NCBI GenBank assembly: GCA_023014365.1
Contig: JAEBUN010000005.1
Location: 1,302,001-1,366,000, forward strand
DNA from: Lepiota brunneoincarnata
Taxonomy: Eukaryota; Basidiomycota; Agaricomycetes; Agaricales; Agaricaceae
Reading direction: 5' to 3'
Length of the DNA stretch: 64,000 nucleotides
The notes below the pieces were generated by a model, which saw nothing but the letters and a program-made list of their open reading frames with translations, searched no databases and was not told the origin of the DNA. Of this stretch, positions 33,517 through 46,277 are shown in pieces (the first letter of the stretch is position 1; every line of letters begins with the position of its first letter). Both the position numbers and the translations under genes were made by a program.

Positions 33517-36500
33517 TTAGTGGCTGACGTATTGGAAGACGAATGAAACTTCTGGTAGGCCAACTTCAGCGCGCAATAAATCATCATGGTTGTTCTTCAA
33601 CTCAGCGTTCGTAAAATGATTCCACCTATATTGGGTCAGTCAATACTCGGTGGGGCCAAAACCAAAGCGACAACTTACGTGCTGGCATCACCGTAGAGCA
33701 AGGCGGGTGACTTGACTACTTGCTTCCCATCTTTACATCGTTTGCATTTGAAAGTCTCGTGGGTATCGCACAGCGTCATTTCACTGAATGTAAATAGCTG
33801 CCGGAGTGCGTCCAGAGAAAAGTGTCTCTCCATATCTTCCTTCTCATCTACCACGGCCGAGGATAATGCTTGCTTGTTCGCCTGGCGCTGAAATATCTTC
33901 TCCTCGATCGTACCAGTAGAGATGAACCGGTAGACAAAACCTACGGAGAGGTCCTATGAATTCGCTTGGAAACTTAACGGCCATCGTATGCTTACATTCT
34001 TTTTTCTGGCCGTCACGCCAGACACGAGCGAGGGCTTGCTGGTCCGCAGCGGGATTCCAGTCTACACAGGATGATTAGACAGTGAGGAATGACTGAGACA
34101 ACTTGCGTACCAGGATCGAATAGGATAAGCCGATTAGCACCAATGAGGTTGATGCCGCATCCGCCTGCTTTACTACTCAACAAGAAGATGAACTCCTTGC
34201 CGTTAGGATCGTTGAACTGGTCCACCAACTTCTGGCGCTTGGGGATCGTCATCGTACCGTCAAGTCGGAAGAATCCGTACCTAGGAAGTCCATGGTGAGA
34301 TCGGCGGGTATATGAAGAAAGGTGAGCTCTGAACTCACTTTTTGTTCCGGCAAAGTTTCTCAAAAAGGTCCAATGTCTGGGTATAGTTGCTGATGAGTAC
34401 AATCTTGTCGTTGGTTTGTGTTCGTATATGGTGTAGGAACCTATTTGCGGTCAGCAATGTCTATGGGAAAAAAAACCTATAGGCACCTTTCCAAAACGAC
34501 GAACTTCCCGCCCCATTCACACCTTACAGCCGAATTCCTACCACTTCCCCTCCCGCTTGGTTTAGCACTAGCATAGTCCGGAGGCAGGATATTTTCAGAC
34601 CCTTTCAGGTCTTCTGGAAGGTTGAGAAGTTCGGGGTGGTTACAAAGTTTCTTGAGAATATTGATAGCTTTAAGCGGTTGTGATTCTGTTCCACGCAATA
34701 GAGCCTTGATTTCAGGACAGGTAATAAACAGCCGGTACAGAGTGAGTTGGAGGTCGGATAGTTGGCAGAACACCACGTGCTCGTATTTGACAGGCACTGT
34801 AAATGATGTCAGGGTATGCGGGAGTGTCGATAGGCAAGTGGCACACAGTATTTGGAGAGCAGGTCGTTGGTTCGGCGGATGATAAACTTCGTGACAAGGC
34901 CGCCGAATTCTTTGAGTTTCTTCTCACTCTCGGCTTTGAAATCGTCGCTAGCAAGGGCATCACGACCACGGATGATAGCGTTCTCAAAGTTCTTGCGGAA
35001 TTCATTCTTCGTGCCCAGGTAATCGGGATTGGCAAAGTTCAGTAGAGAGAAATACTCGGAGAGGTCATTCTAGATGTATTGAGTCAGAGCAGTCAAGGAC
35101 GATAATAGAACATCGCACCTGTATAGGAGTGCCGGTCAAGATGACGCGACGCTGGACATTGAGGCTATTTAGAGCCTGGAATGTCTGAGAGTCTATTCTA
35201 TTGTCAAATAGGGACTGCAAACGTTTTGTGAGGTGGTATCTTCCTACCTGAGTTTTTAAGACGGTGACCCTCATCACACAGCAGCAGCCCAATGCTGCAG
35301 TTGGTTAGATAAATGGTCAAAGCGCGCAAGGTCTCATATGAAACAATCATCACTATTTGGTTTACTTTTAGTAGTAGTGGATAAAATGTTTGTGCTGACA
35401 CACCTGGCTGAGTGACATTTCGCCCTCGGGCGGTCACCCATCGTTGTACCTTCTCTATCAGTTCTGCCTTTCCGCCTTTACCGTCCACTGCCAGTGGTGT
35501 TAGAGTATCTTTTCCCAGCCATTTCACTGTCCCAGAGCGTAAGGTAGGTTCGAAATTGTGAAGCTGAAGACCTACCGAGCTCATTAGCCCAGTTCTTGAC
35601 CAGACTAGAGGGACATGCTATGATGCATTTCTCAATTGTGGGCTTGGCTGGGTGCGGTGATTGTTTCAAGAGCGTCCACACGAGTGCGATACACTGTAAG
35701 GTTTTCCCAAGACCCATCTCATCTGCCATAATGCAGCCATAATGCTTTTCTACAACCATCCCGGTGGTGCATTTATACAGGAACTGAGGGGTGTCAGTGC
35801 AAAGGTTCGTGAGAGTCACTAAATGATACATGCCTTAACTCCTTCGACTTGATGTGGCCGCAGAACCTTGGATAATCGAGGGTCGATAACCACTGGCACC
35901 TTAGGCATCGTCTCTTCCCTATCATTTCCCTCCCCAAGAAGCTTCCGCAGACTCTTATGGGGGTTATACATCCCTGCTGTCTTAACCCTCGCCTCCGCCT
36001 CTGCCTTTGCCTTCGTTTCCTCCGCTTCCCTTCCCTTCCTCTCCTGATCCGTTTCCCGATTATCAATGGTCGGGTCAAACAGTACAATAGCATGATCCTC
36101 CATCGGATCGTGCAACGGCCGAGGAATAATCTTCGCCGGTGGTCGGATTCCCAAGGACACATTTGACAGCGTGGGCGTGAAAACCGCTCCATCCTTACTC
36201 CTCATCGAAGGCAACGAAAACCTCCGATTAACAGTCTGCTCGAACGGTGCAGGCTTGAAAACGGGATACTGTTTCTGCATAGCGAGCAGCTCGTCTTCAT
36301 TAAGATAAGTCGCATCCTTGTTCTCCTTCTTCCTCTTCTTATTAGAGGTACCCCCGTCTGAGTTTGAGTCATCGTCTATTTGTTGACCTGCATAGGATAC
36401 CCGTTTCCGCTTTCGTTGAGGCTGCACGCGCTCGAGCGGCTTCGCGGGAGTTGGGGGTTTGAAGGGCCGGTTAACACGGATGCTTTCCTGGAGTCTGTCC

Positions 36501-36541
36501 ACAATCTTGCCATCGGATGTCGTTGGTGTTCGTTTGAGCAT
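33517..36541 (-). CDS. RAD54: DNA repair and recombination ATPase RAD54
   Basis: Swi2/Snf2 DNA translocase that acts with Rad51 in homologous recombination. The start is the ATG at 36541 ([20 protein letters not shown]); the in-frame codon upstream at 36604 is TTG. A basic N-terminus ([20 protein letters not shown]) precedes [16 protein letters not shown]. Helicase motifs appear in order: [12 protein letters not shown] (I), [10 protein letters not shown] (Ia), [11 protein letters not shown] (II) and [11 protein letters not shown] (III). After those come [12 protein letters not shown] (V) and [14 protein letters not shown] (VI). The Rad54-specific [18 protein letters not shown] and a C-terminal FKCKRCKDG zinc-like loop follow. 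Ends VFQYVSH at 33517. About ten short introns. Length is normal. Confidence 0.96.
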
Positions 36542-36863
36542 GGCCCTGAGCCTACGTAGGGTAATTTGCACTGCAGAGATTCTGCGCAACGCGTCACGCG
36601 TCAAGATTAGCCACGTGATCGCGAGGCACTTTTATGTCCAACTAATTAACCTTAATTGTGGTTACAAGATCTCGCAAGACGCTGCTCCTGCCCGAAAACG
36701 GTTCCTCGGCACTCATCCGACCTCCCTGGCGGAGGTGCCCTTCCTTTCTTTCGATCCCACCGTAGTGCCAATCGTACATGAGTGGTAATAACAAGCGCCG
36801 GAAAGGGCACCGAAATAGGAGCAGATTGTAATTCCGTTGTGGGAATCTGAAGAACTACAATCG

Positions 36864-39223
36864 TCAATAGCCGACAATATATTGAGACCAAATGGTATCG
36901 TCAGCATTTGCAGTAGCATCTGCGAATGCAGAACAATTTTCAATTGAAACATGAATAGCGAGTATGCTTTCCACCGAAAGAAGATTTAGCGGGATGTTTA
37001 GCCTCTGAACGAACAACGTGTTGCTCGAGGAGCAAAACACAAGCAGGTCCTGACCGACCATCGCAACGAACTGTTAATAAAAGTCAGTATTTATCAAACT
37101 ATGCAAACTGAAGACACACCAGTTCGTCATCGGAAAGTCGTTTGATGAGGCGTTCAAAATTGGTACCGTGGTCATTCGTTGCTTCCGGTGCTAAGCGAAC
37201 ACGAGCAAAGGAACCTCGTGTACGCAATGTCGCCAACAAGTCGATCGCATGTTGTCCGTGGTAAAACTTTCCTGGCGGATCTTGTGATACTAAAATAGAG
37301 CCAGGTAATGAAGAGCTTGTGGAAGAAATGATATCGACGAGGCGAACGGGAATAGAGGTCGAAGAATCGAGGTTGAGTTGGAAAGGTGTGAAGCTACATT
37401 TTAGGTGTCGTAACGTTGACACGCTGCCTTGGAAGATGAATAATATCACCTACGATGCATCGGTTTCTATATCGGTGATTGAACTTGAGATGTCGGTGCT
37501 CAGTCCTCTTCTCACGGTTTTAGAAACGGATGGATGTACGACGGCTGGATACTCACAATGGTCCAAAAATTGTCGAATGTCCCCAGATCGGATCGCCCTC
37601 TGAGTCGGGAATAGTGGGTGGAAAAAGACTCTCCTTTACAGCCGGCGATAGAATATCACTGGGGGGATAGGGTGTGCAAAATAGATCCTCCAAAAATGCA
37701 TAGACTCACCTATTTTGGAATTCTTGTGCCACTTGCCCCGAAGGCGCTGGTTTCCGCTTATCCTCGTCCTCATAATCAGATAACCTTGCAGAACCCGGAT
37801 CAAAACCTGCCAGTTGCAATAGTTCATCAGCCGTTGGTGGTTCTGCCGAGGCATCCTGGTCCATTAGTGCCTGTGAAGCCAGGTCCAACAGAGGCTCTTC
37901 TTCTTTGGTCCTGTCATCCGTCTGAGTTGTTAGGTTTCCCATTCTGCCTTTTCCCTTGACACTCTTTAGCTTGCCCTTTTCAGCCGTTAATAGTGTCGGG
38001 GTCCTAAATAACAGACCGTCAGATGAACGACCAGGGCCAGGTTTTCGCTTTTTCAAAGATGTAACTGCCTGGGTGGTTCCCGCCGGCTTCCCACCTAAAC
38101 TTCCCGCTTCGTGAAGTTTGGCGCTGGCAAAGTGGTGGTCGTTAAGTAGTTTTACGAGAGGATTAGTGATGCGCGCCCGATGTAAAGGCATTGTCTGGTT
38201 GGGGTGACTGCCCGAAACAGGACTTCCACCGTCATCAGTTGCCACCCCACCTTCCGTTGGAACCGTTGTCTCTGCGTTGGAGACCGCGGAGTGCTCTGCG
38301 GTGGGTAGTTCGAGCTTCGCGTTCGGTTCTTCGTCCAGAGGGGTACTTTGCGGGAAGGTTGAATGCGTCTCTGGCGCAGCGCTGTGGGGATCTGCTAGTG
38401 ACGAATACTGATGTTGCTCGTCCATTCCAGCTATATTTGTTGATAAACCAGTGTCCATCAGCAAGATATTCGGTCTGCTGTTGAACGGATTTGGCGCTGG
38501 CCGAGGACGTTTCGAAAAACGATCTTTCATATCAGGATCATCGACGTTATGCTCTCGTTTGCGTGAACCTGAGGGTGATACGTGCTTCACAGATGCGGAT
38601 GGGTTGGCCTCGGTAGACTCTTGTTCTGGCTCGACGACTTCAATAGATGGTTTCTCTTTCCCTTTCCCTTTCCGCTCTAATAGTGTGTTGCTGTTGATTT
38701 CCAGAGTATAAGGAAAGTAGTGGAACGTACTTTTAGGCGGTCCAACTGGAATAAACACCTCTCCTGCTTTAAATTGCTCAAGATTGCGATAATCCCGGCC
38801 ACCAGTGCTAGCACGTTCCCAAAAATGTGAAATCGATTCCTCGGAGCCAGTAAAGTTTTCTATAGGCTCCCAGCTATAACGAAGTGGTTAAATGACTGTC
38901 GTTTGCGTTTCTCGGGAGGGATAATGCTCACGTATCATCGGCAGCCGAGTAGCCCTTCCACTGATGCGTCTTCAGATTGAAGTTACCCTTGAGTAAGTGG
39001 TAAGAACGTTACCCTAACTCGAAATTTCTGTAAATCCAAGTTAAATGCATAGGCATAGGCCATAGGTAGTCATTGCCCACATACCCAAATCAAATTTGGT
39101 TTACGACTCTTCGCCTTTTCCACTCTTGCCTCCAGAACCGACTCTGAAGGTAAACAGTATGAGCACAGGTGTGAAATAGAAGGACCGATATGGCTAACCA
39201 ATTTCATATTCCTCATTGGACAT
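36864..39223 (-). CDS. Chromodomain protein with novel C-terminal region
   Basis: Nuclear chromatin protein by inference. ATG at 39223 gives MSNEEYEI, which splices to ESVLEARVEKAKSRKPNLIW and then to HQWKGYSADDTWEPIENF. Together these form a complete N-terminal chromodomain with the aromatic and WKGY residues expected for methyl-lysine binding. A long low-complexity middle follows, with nuclear-localisation-like KRKPGPGRSS and SRKREHNVDD and many acidic, Ser and Pro residues. The C-terminal part is ordered: DIISSTSSSLPGSILVS, FARVRLAPEATNDHG, LIKRLSDDELFVAMVG, and an ending around HVSIENCSAFADATA. I do not recognise that region. It sits between RAD54 and the RAD9/Crb2 homologue, all on the minus strand. 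Confidence 0.82.
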
Positions 39224-39586
39224 GACGAATAAATAAGAGAAAGGATAACAGGAGGGTAGCTGTCGATATAGACTCGATGGCTTGAATGAGATACACGTGA
39301 TCTCGGCAAGGCCAACCGGGCGCAAACAACCGCCACTTCGCAGTTGTGAGTGGACCTTGAGGTGCTCTGTTTGGCGAGGACGGTATATCTCTGTCCACAG
39401 ATAAGCTGGTTATTGTCCACCTTTTTTGGCAGGATAATTATGCAGATCTATTGTATCCAACGTCAAGAAATGTGTATGTACAGGTAAATACTAGGATGTT
39501 TAGATGGCACCGTTCCTATATAAGACGCATTACAATTGCATTAATTTTACAAACCAGCGGGAAAATAAATTAGCTGCGACAAGAAG

Positions 39587-42500
39587 TTACAGGCTCTGGG
39601 AACACTGTGAGTCATCTTCGATTGCCCAAGTCGGATAGGGCAGCATGCGAGACATGATGAGGCTGTCCTTCACCCAGTTCCAGTCGACGGTGCGGGCTTC
39701 CCTGTAACTGCTTATGAACTGTTCCTTCTCCCGAATAACCAAGAGGTCGTAGTGTGGAAGTGGATTTGACGCGTACACCACATCGCGGATGGACTCAACT
39801 CTGGTAGCACCCATAGCGATAATGATACGCATAATGTAGTTGGCCGCCTCAGACGCCTTGTCTGTGTCCTGGGAAGAGTAATAGGGGATGTGAGAACTAT
39901 GGTTCGAGGAGTCTGGTGAGCAAGAGCTCTTACTCTGTTCTTAGGAGTCATATCCGGCCCGACACAAAGCACGGATTTGCCAGTAAATATCTTTGGTGCG
40001 ATTGGATTCGACATAATATCAGAGAGATGGTCCAAACGGTTTCCCCAACTCAAGTCGATCTGCTGAGAGGGTAATAGATCAAAGGAGGTGGGTCGACCTT
40101 GGGGCAATAGGTAGGACCGCCATTCCAATTCTTCGCTCTATAGTTATTACAAATCAGTCAACGGCCCACAATTAGCTTGCTGATGAGAGGCTCACAGCTT
40201 TAAGGCAATCATATAGCCAGCTAACTGAGAGACAGGGGATCCCCAATGCCAGCGCCATCAGGTACTTGGGTTTGAGATTACAATCATCGGCTAAGAGGAA
40301 CAAGCGTTGAAGTTCCTTTGGCTCCCCGACCCATTTCACATCTGTCTTCTCAATAACCCAGCGGTTGGTGGAATAAGATATATCCATTTTCAGATACTTG
40401 AACAGGTCGTCCACAACAACTCCTCCACTATCCCGGACAGCGTTCAAGATATCCGACCGAGACCGACCATCTTTCGTCTTGTCGTTCGTATTGTTTCCAC
40501 TGAGACTAACCACCAAACCCACTTTCTGCAGGATCCTATTCGACGGACGCGGACCTTTGACACTGAGAGAGTAGTGACTCGTAGCTGAGCGAGAGGGGGA
40601 AGGAGTCGGTTTGATATCAACCTCTTTCATAGCCGGAACTATTGTGCGGTTGTCAATGGTTCGGTCCTGCCACATAACATGTATGGTCTTCGTGGAGATC
40701 CCGATATCTCTGATATGGTGCTCCTTCGTATCTCCTCCGACATCGACGTCGATCTTCATTGTCCTGTGGTTAACTTTAACCACTTTATGATCCTTAGACT
40801 TCTTATCTATGCGGACGAGATCTCCAGCGCGAAGACTGAAAGACCGCATGTTTTCGACGTTAACCGCACTCTCAAACCCATCGTCGAACTTGATAGAGTA
40901 GGTAGTACCGGCAATGTATTCGTGGACGATACCCGAATACCAGAGATTGTTTTGCTCCCACAAAGCGAAAACACGAGTGGCGTCCATTCTGGACATGGTC
41001 GAGCCGGCGGACTTGAGTCTTTTCGTGTTCCGGGTGCGAGGAGTCGTAGTAGCTTGGTTCATGGACTTGCTTTTTGGAGGACGTCCCCGTTTACGCTTTA
41101 GGCTTTGTTGGGGGATTTCAGGCTCTATATAGTCTTCTTCATCCTCCATCGCAGGTTCTGTGGCTCTCTCACTATCAGAAGCCTCTTGGATGTCGACATC
41201 CGAATCGGCTTCAATAGTTGCGGAGCGGTGGCTACGAGAAGAGATTGCCACAGATGTTGCGCGGGCGGTTGCCTTGCGTATCGGCTGCTTACCCTTGATG
41301 TTCGAGGCAACCACTGCCTTGAGGGTGGGCTTTCGCGGACGAGCAGAAGGGGTATGATCCTGCTCTGGCACCGAGGATGGGATGGCTTTTTCATGAGGGT
41401 CGGTGGCATGAGGCTTGTGGGAGTCGGGTATTTTTTGAGCTCGCTGGTGTGGCAGGTTGTGAGCAACCTGCTCAGTACCTGCAACAGATCGAGAAACTGC
41501 GGTGTTCCTGTCAGCCTGGAGAGAAGTCAGAAAGGTGGAATACGGCCAAAACACTTCCATATACCTTGGCCTTGGAATGGTAACTGCGCGGTGGTCCATA
41601 CCCTCTGTTATCCATGGCAAGTGCCTTCCCTTTGCCTTTGTGAAAGCGCGCCGAGAGGGGCACGTCATCATCATCATCATCATCATCATCACCATCACCA
41701 CCATCATCACCCTCCTTTTGACGACCTTGCTCTTGCTCTTGCTCCTCCCTCTGTTTTGCTCCATCCTTTTCCTGCTGTTCTTCTCGTGTTGCAGGCTTTA
41801 GTGGCAGGATGTCACTGTCCTCAGTCATCTCACTGTCATTCGATGGCTTCCTCCCGAAAAGGGTATGCCTCTGAAGCTGTTTCTCCTTGTCCACTTCGGG
41901 AGAGCGTTGCTCGTCGACTACGGACAGCGCGGTTCGTTCTCGCAGGGGCTCCGAATCAGGGACAACATCCATTGTATCGGCAGAGGGTGGAGGCGGAAGC
42001 TGACGACGAATTGGAAGTACCTTTCGCGGGGACGGAACAATTCCAAAAGGTAGAGGCAGAGTTGGGTTCGATTGCGTAGGCTCTGAAGGTTGTGTCTCCT
42101 CCCAGTCTTCACTTGATTTGACGGGACCTGCAGGGAATTGCTGAGGAAGTGAGGATATTGACGAACCCGTAATAGATTGGACAAGGTGTTGGTATCGACT
42201 CCGCTTTTGCGGGCTCATGCCGTCCAATAGGCTCCGGGGACCGGTGTAGGTTGAAGGATGCGTTGCTGCAACACCACTCGAACTGACTTGCATATGGCTG
42301 TAAGGCTCATCCTGTGATGCTACTTGAGTTGGTTGCTGGGAGGAAGATATTGGGGTGGCCTCAACGTTTGGTGGTGGGTGGAGATGGCCAGACCCTCGGT
42401 ACCTCCTTGGCTTATTGGAATACAGATCTTGGACCTCGGCGACTTCTTCTTGACCGTCGAAACCTTGAGAATGCTGAGAGCCTTTGCTGAAGTCGTTGTC

Positions 42501-43574
42501 CAGTATCATACGAGTGTCTTGGCCGTGCTCGAAACCGTCCAAGTCAGCTTGAGGTAAAGAGTTTCCTCGAGATATTTCGTCCCTGGAGTTTTCAGAGCTT
42601 TCGGACTGCGAAGGGGTGGATGGAACCAAGATGACAGGTGGAAGGTCGTCCTGGCCGGGGATAACAATTCGAGAGGGGTAGCACGACCGGGTAATCTGCG
42701 ATTGTCTGCTAGATATTCTCGAGGACTGGTCTTCCCCAGAGAGGTCAGCACCGCGGGCGAGGTCGGACAAAGGCATGGTGAATTTCTTTGAAGTTACAAG
42801 GAACTTTTCCTCATCAAGCTGAGAATCCCCCTGGGCAAAGGAGTCCTGTGAGAGGGCAGGGGAGTGCGACCGAATATCCCTCTGATGGGGGTGCTGAGGA
42901 GAGGTATGTGTCTTTAATGCTGGGGGTTGGTGAAACATTTTGTTGTGAGTGGTCGATGGAGGGAGGGGGCTCTTTGTGGGAGACTGAAAGGGAACAGTGG
43001 GGCCGCCGGAGGATTTGGGCTTCGTAATAGGTGAAAAGAATTGAAAAGATGACATCAGCGGACTGGTTATGTACAATTTGGATCTGGAAGAAACTACCTT
43101 TGTTGTACGTCCGGGAGCTTGGCCCGACCTCTCATCCGTTGTTATATTGCTTTTTAAAACCAGCCCATGGGATGGCGACTGCAAGCCCCGCTTAGCATCC
43201 TTTGCACATTTTACTTCTAATCCCGCAACCAAGTTTTCCTTTTGCGAACTCTCGTTGGATATCATCCCACCATTGGTACTGTCTTCCTCCTCGTAAAGCT
43301 GTGTATTGTGTTTGCGTTTGCGCCAAACCATGGAATTGGTATTGATGTACAGGGTTGGAAGTCGAGTTCCTTGGGGAAGGGTAGGAATCAATTGAAGTCT
43401 CTTTGGTCAACCGCATAACGCTGCCAGAGGGTTCTGGTGACTGCCCGAGCGCTGCTTGAATCAGCTGTGTAGGCTGCGATCCCTCGTCCTCCAAGCTGCT
43501 GTGGATCGTACATGGACTGTCAAGGGGTGTGCATCAAGGAGAAGGGTGATCCGTACGTACCTCGGAACTCCCAT
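39587..43574 (-). CDS. RAD9/Crb2/53BP1-type DNA-damage checkpoint mediator
   Basis: Adaptor that recruits and activates the Chk1/Rad53 kinases at damaged chromatin. The start is ATG at 43574 (MGVPSP), spliced to TIHSSLEDEGSQPTQ; intron phases agree. The N-terminal half is a disordered Ser/Gln-rich region with many SQ/TQ sites (GSQHSQ, SSSQQPTQ, ETQPSEPTQ), targets of ATM/ATR kinases. A poly-Asp tract (near 41665-41710) and basic KRKRGRPPKSKS follow. A Tudor-like domain is seen at VFALWEQNNLWYSGIVHEY with YSIKFDDGFESAVNVENM. The C-terminus has two BRCT repeats: LGIPCLSVSWLYDC in the first, and IIAMGATRVESIRDVVY with YDLLVIREKEQ in the second. Ends at 39587. The domain order Tudor-BRCT-BRCT is diagnostic. 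Confidence 0.9.
41665..41710. repeat. Trinucleotide (CAT)n microsatellite in coding DNA
   Basis: A run of CAT repeats on the plus strand, imperfect at its right end, which encodes poly-Asp with a few Gly residues on the minus strand. It lies inside the checkpoint-mediator gene. Length changes would keep the frame, so it may vary between strains. Confidence 0.9.
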
Positions 43575-44084
43575 CAAGCACCTTCATTTAGCGCGGGCGA
43601 TGGTACGCGTCGTTCGTAGAGTCGGTCCTAACAGATGTTAGCTGTGGTTGAAAGAGAACTATGCAACATAATTGGAGGTGTGAATGGGGTGACGCCCGAC
43701 GAAATCAGAACTGAACGTACGACTAAGACAAATTTTCACTGGTACAGCCAAAAGTTAAGAGAGTACTGATCAGGCAGACACAGTGGAATCAGCTTTTTTT
43801 CCCCTGTTTCAGGAGTAAAAACCATAGGCCTGGTGGTCGGGCGGGTGGCCCAGAGCACGAATAGGGTGAAGGAGAGGCTCACCTTTGAGTCGGTGGGTCC
43901 TATCCGCGAACCCTATTATTGCACGTGATACAACGCGTCTACTTCTGACGCCTTGAACTTGTTTCATCTCTGCCCTGCCCCAATCCGTTGTCTCTCCCTA
44001 TCTGCGCTGGTCGCACTTGTTAAAGACTACCAATTCTCACTCCCGTACTCATGGGCGTGATCAATATCTCTAGGAACGCAAAAC
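43575..44084. other. Divergent intergenic region
   Basis: About 510 bases between the checkpoint-mediator ATG (minus) and the probable start of the membrane-protein gene (plus). Presumably both promoters. A pyrimidine run CTTTTTTTCCCC is near 43793-43804. No gene recognised. Confidence 0.4.
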
Positions 44085-46039
44085 ATGACACGCACTTTCA
44101 AAACTCTTCACCTATCAACAGGTCAAATTCTAAACACATGAAGCAAACCGCTGCCCGCAACCTAATTGAATCAACAGAAACCTTTTCTTCGACCTACATG
44201 GCCGCCCTGCATTCCCTAAAAGTCAGGAGGAGACGGCAGACCGGTCGTTGCCCCTACGCATACCTAATCAAGCAGGAGAAACTACCGTGGTTCCCAATCC
44301 AACTCCAGACACCGGCCTTCGCCCAACACACGAGCGCGGAGCCGGTTACCCCCTAGCTAGTACACCTGGAAGCATGCCCACGACGCACTTGGGATCCTCA
44401 ATGGAACATCTCCCGATAGCTTCGACTCAGCCAGCTCTGCAGCTCTCTTCTCAGATAAGTCCTTGGATACCGGCTCCAACAACAATCCCAAGCACAGTAA
44501 TTATTGACACTAGCTCTACCACCAACACTACTACCCCCCAGCCGTTGCCTACTGCAGAAATACCAGTGGGCCCTCGAGGAAGGAGTCGGCCTGCTCTTCC
44601 CCTGGCTGCTACCGTTTTGATTGCCATCGGCGGCTCCTTTCTCCTTGTCGCGATATTTGTAGCATCGCGCTGGCTCAATCCTCCGAGACGGCGGCGGTTC
44701 CCCAAGCCCTCATTACCTAAGCTTGAAAACGCCATGGCTGACGAGGAGAAAATGTCTACTATACAAGAATCTCCCATCTTTGGTCCCAACGAGCGATTTT
44801 CTCAACGATCTGGTACCAACCCCACCTGGTCTTGGGTAACCTATCCGCAAAGCAGAACAATGGGCAATGTCAATAAAGCAAAGAGAGAAGATACTCTGGG
44901 ATCCGGCAATCCACCTCCGCTACGGGTCGCCTATCTTCAAAGCCCTTCCCTTCATCTTCTCAGTGGCCAAACAGAGCTACCTAAGGATACCCACAGAATT
45001 ACGATGATGCCACTCGCATACGAGGGAACACCTACCGTGGCATTGAAAGAGACTGAGACATCGTATAGTGCCGACAGGCATGAGGCCGTGAAGCGACGAT
45101 CCAGGACCCTAAGGAAGAGCAGGGGCAACTCCTTCTACGAGGAACGTCACAGAGGGTCTCGCACATCCATTGGTCAAGCATACGATGGTGCTGATGTGAC
45201 CTCACCCATTCAGCCAATGGGATTTACGCCTCTGGGGTCCCTTGATCCCCGTGGCGACGCCAACGCGACCAAGGTAGAAAACCGAAGCCGTATACAATCT
45301 CCATATTACCCAACAGGTTCATATCCTCGCATGTTGTCTGGGGTTCCCTACGACTTATGGTGTTGCCACTCGGGTTAAACTCGGGGATGGAACTTTGGCT
45401 CGAGGTGGGGGCTCGCCGAACTTAAAATCAGGGCTGCAGAGGGCCAGGGAGTTAACTCAAGCGCTTGGTCTTTCCTCGCCTACGACTGACGACCTGATTT
45501 TGTCACCCCAACCAACCTTATACCCTGATGATTCTCTCAGCATTGTCGAGTCGAAGCGGTTGTTGAAGCAGAGGAGTCAGAAAAAGCGATTATCAACTAG
45601 CTTGGGCGATGATAGCCAGACTAATCAAGTCTCAGATGAGCGCCGAGATCATCTGGTTGCGACAACAACACGAAGTGTGGTGGCCATCGCGTCAGGTAGC
45701 CTTATGTCAGCTGAAGATCTTAGAGCGTTGTCGACTAGCAACAACGTGCCCGGCATGAAATTAGTGACAAGCCTGACTGGACCAACGCTAGTCAACAGTA
45801 AATCTTCGGGAACCAAATCGAGTCTCGCGACTACAAGGAATGAGCTACGGAACAGTGACAGGCCTCCGCGTGTGCCTTCGCCCCCTCGACTCCCGTCACT
45901 GGCACAAATGGCTCTAGAACACAGCAATCCCGATGCATACGCGAGCTATCGTAGTCCAACGTACAGCATCTACAACTTGTATGATGATGATTGGAAGAGC
46001 ACTGTCTGTGGTGCAAAGTTGAACCGCCAAAAGGGCTGA
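44085..46039 (+). CDS. Single-pass membrane protein with long Ser/Thr-rich sides
   Basis: Not assigned to a named family. The main exon carries a Pro/Thr/Ser-rich N-terminal part (PSTVIIDTSSTTNTTTPQPL). One strong transmembrane helix follows (LPLAATVLIAIGGSFLLVAI), then a basic stop-transfer RWLNPPRRRRF and a long cytoplasmic region. The layout fits a fungal surface sensor or mucin-like protein. The start is uncertain: the codon at 44248 is TTG, and a short ATG exon at 44085 may splice in. The frame changes at about 45346-45348. One extra C in CCC there would join SGVP to TYGVATRVKLGDGTLARGG, which runs on to 46039. The second part holds a basic KRLLKQRSQKKRLS and ends in NRQKG. Confidence 0.68.
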
Positions 46040-46091
46040 GGACAGATGTTTTTGTATGTACTGCAACTGTATTACTTAGGCAGAGAATGAA

Positions 46092-46104
46092 GCGCGCGCG
46101 CGCG
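46092..46104. repeat. Short GC dinucleotide run
   Basis: A pure alternating GC stretch of 13 bases just after the stop of the single-pass membrane protein gene. It is the sort of sequence that can adopt Z-DNA. Non-coding. Confidence 0.6.
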
Positions 46105-46277
46105 GCCGTAGGGAAGGGCGATGGAGCATTGGAGCCAACTGAATATGACAGGTCACAGAAGCGAGTGGCTGTTCTTCGCCGCAGCAACAACCGTGATCGA
46201 GTGGGCGTCAATGGATCTGTAAAAGGAAATACCCTAATAAAAATCAAAATCTGTGGACCCTCCCCTCCTCTCACCCC

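Noticed and set aside
36542..36604. N-terminal extension of RAD54
   Set aside because: The first codon is TTG, and the ATG at 36541 gives a normal Rad54 beginning.
41105..42079. Plus-strand ORF of 324 codons with a poly-His run
   Set aside because: It is the antisense reading of the (CAT)n tract and flanking sequence of the checkpoint-mediator gene, which has Tudor and BRCT domains on the minus strand.
33517..43574. The repair-gene trio as a co-transcribed unit
   Set aside because: Each gene has its own start and short gaps; fungi rarely use polycistronic transcripts, so I list it only as linkage.
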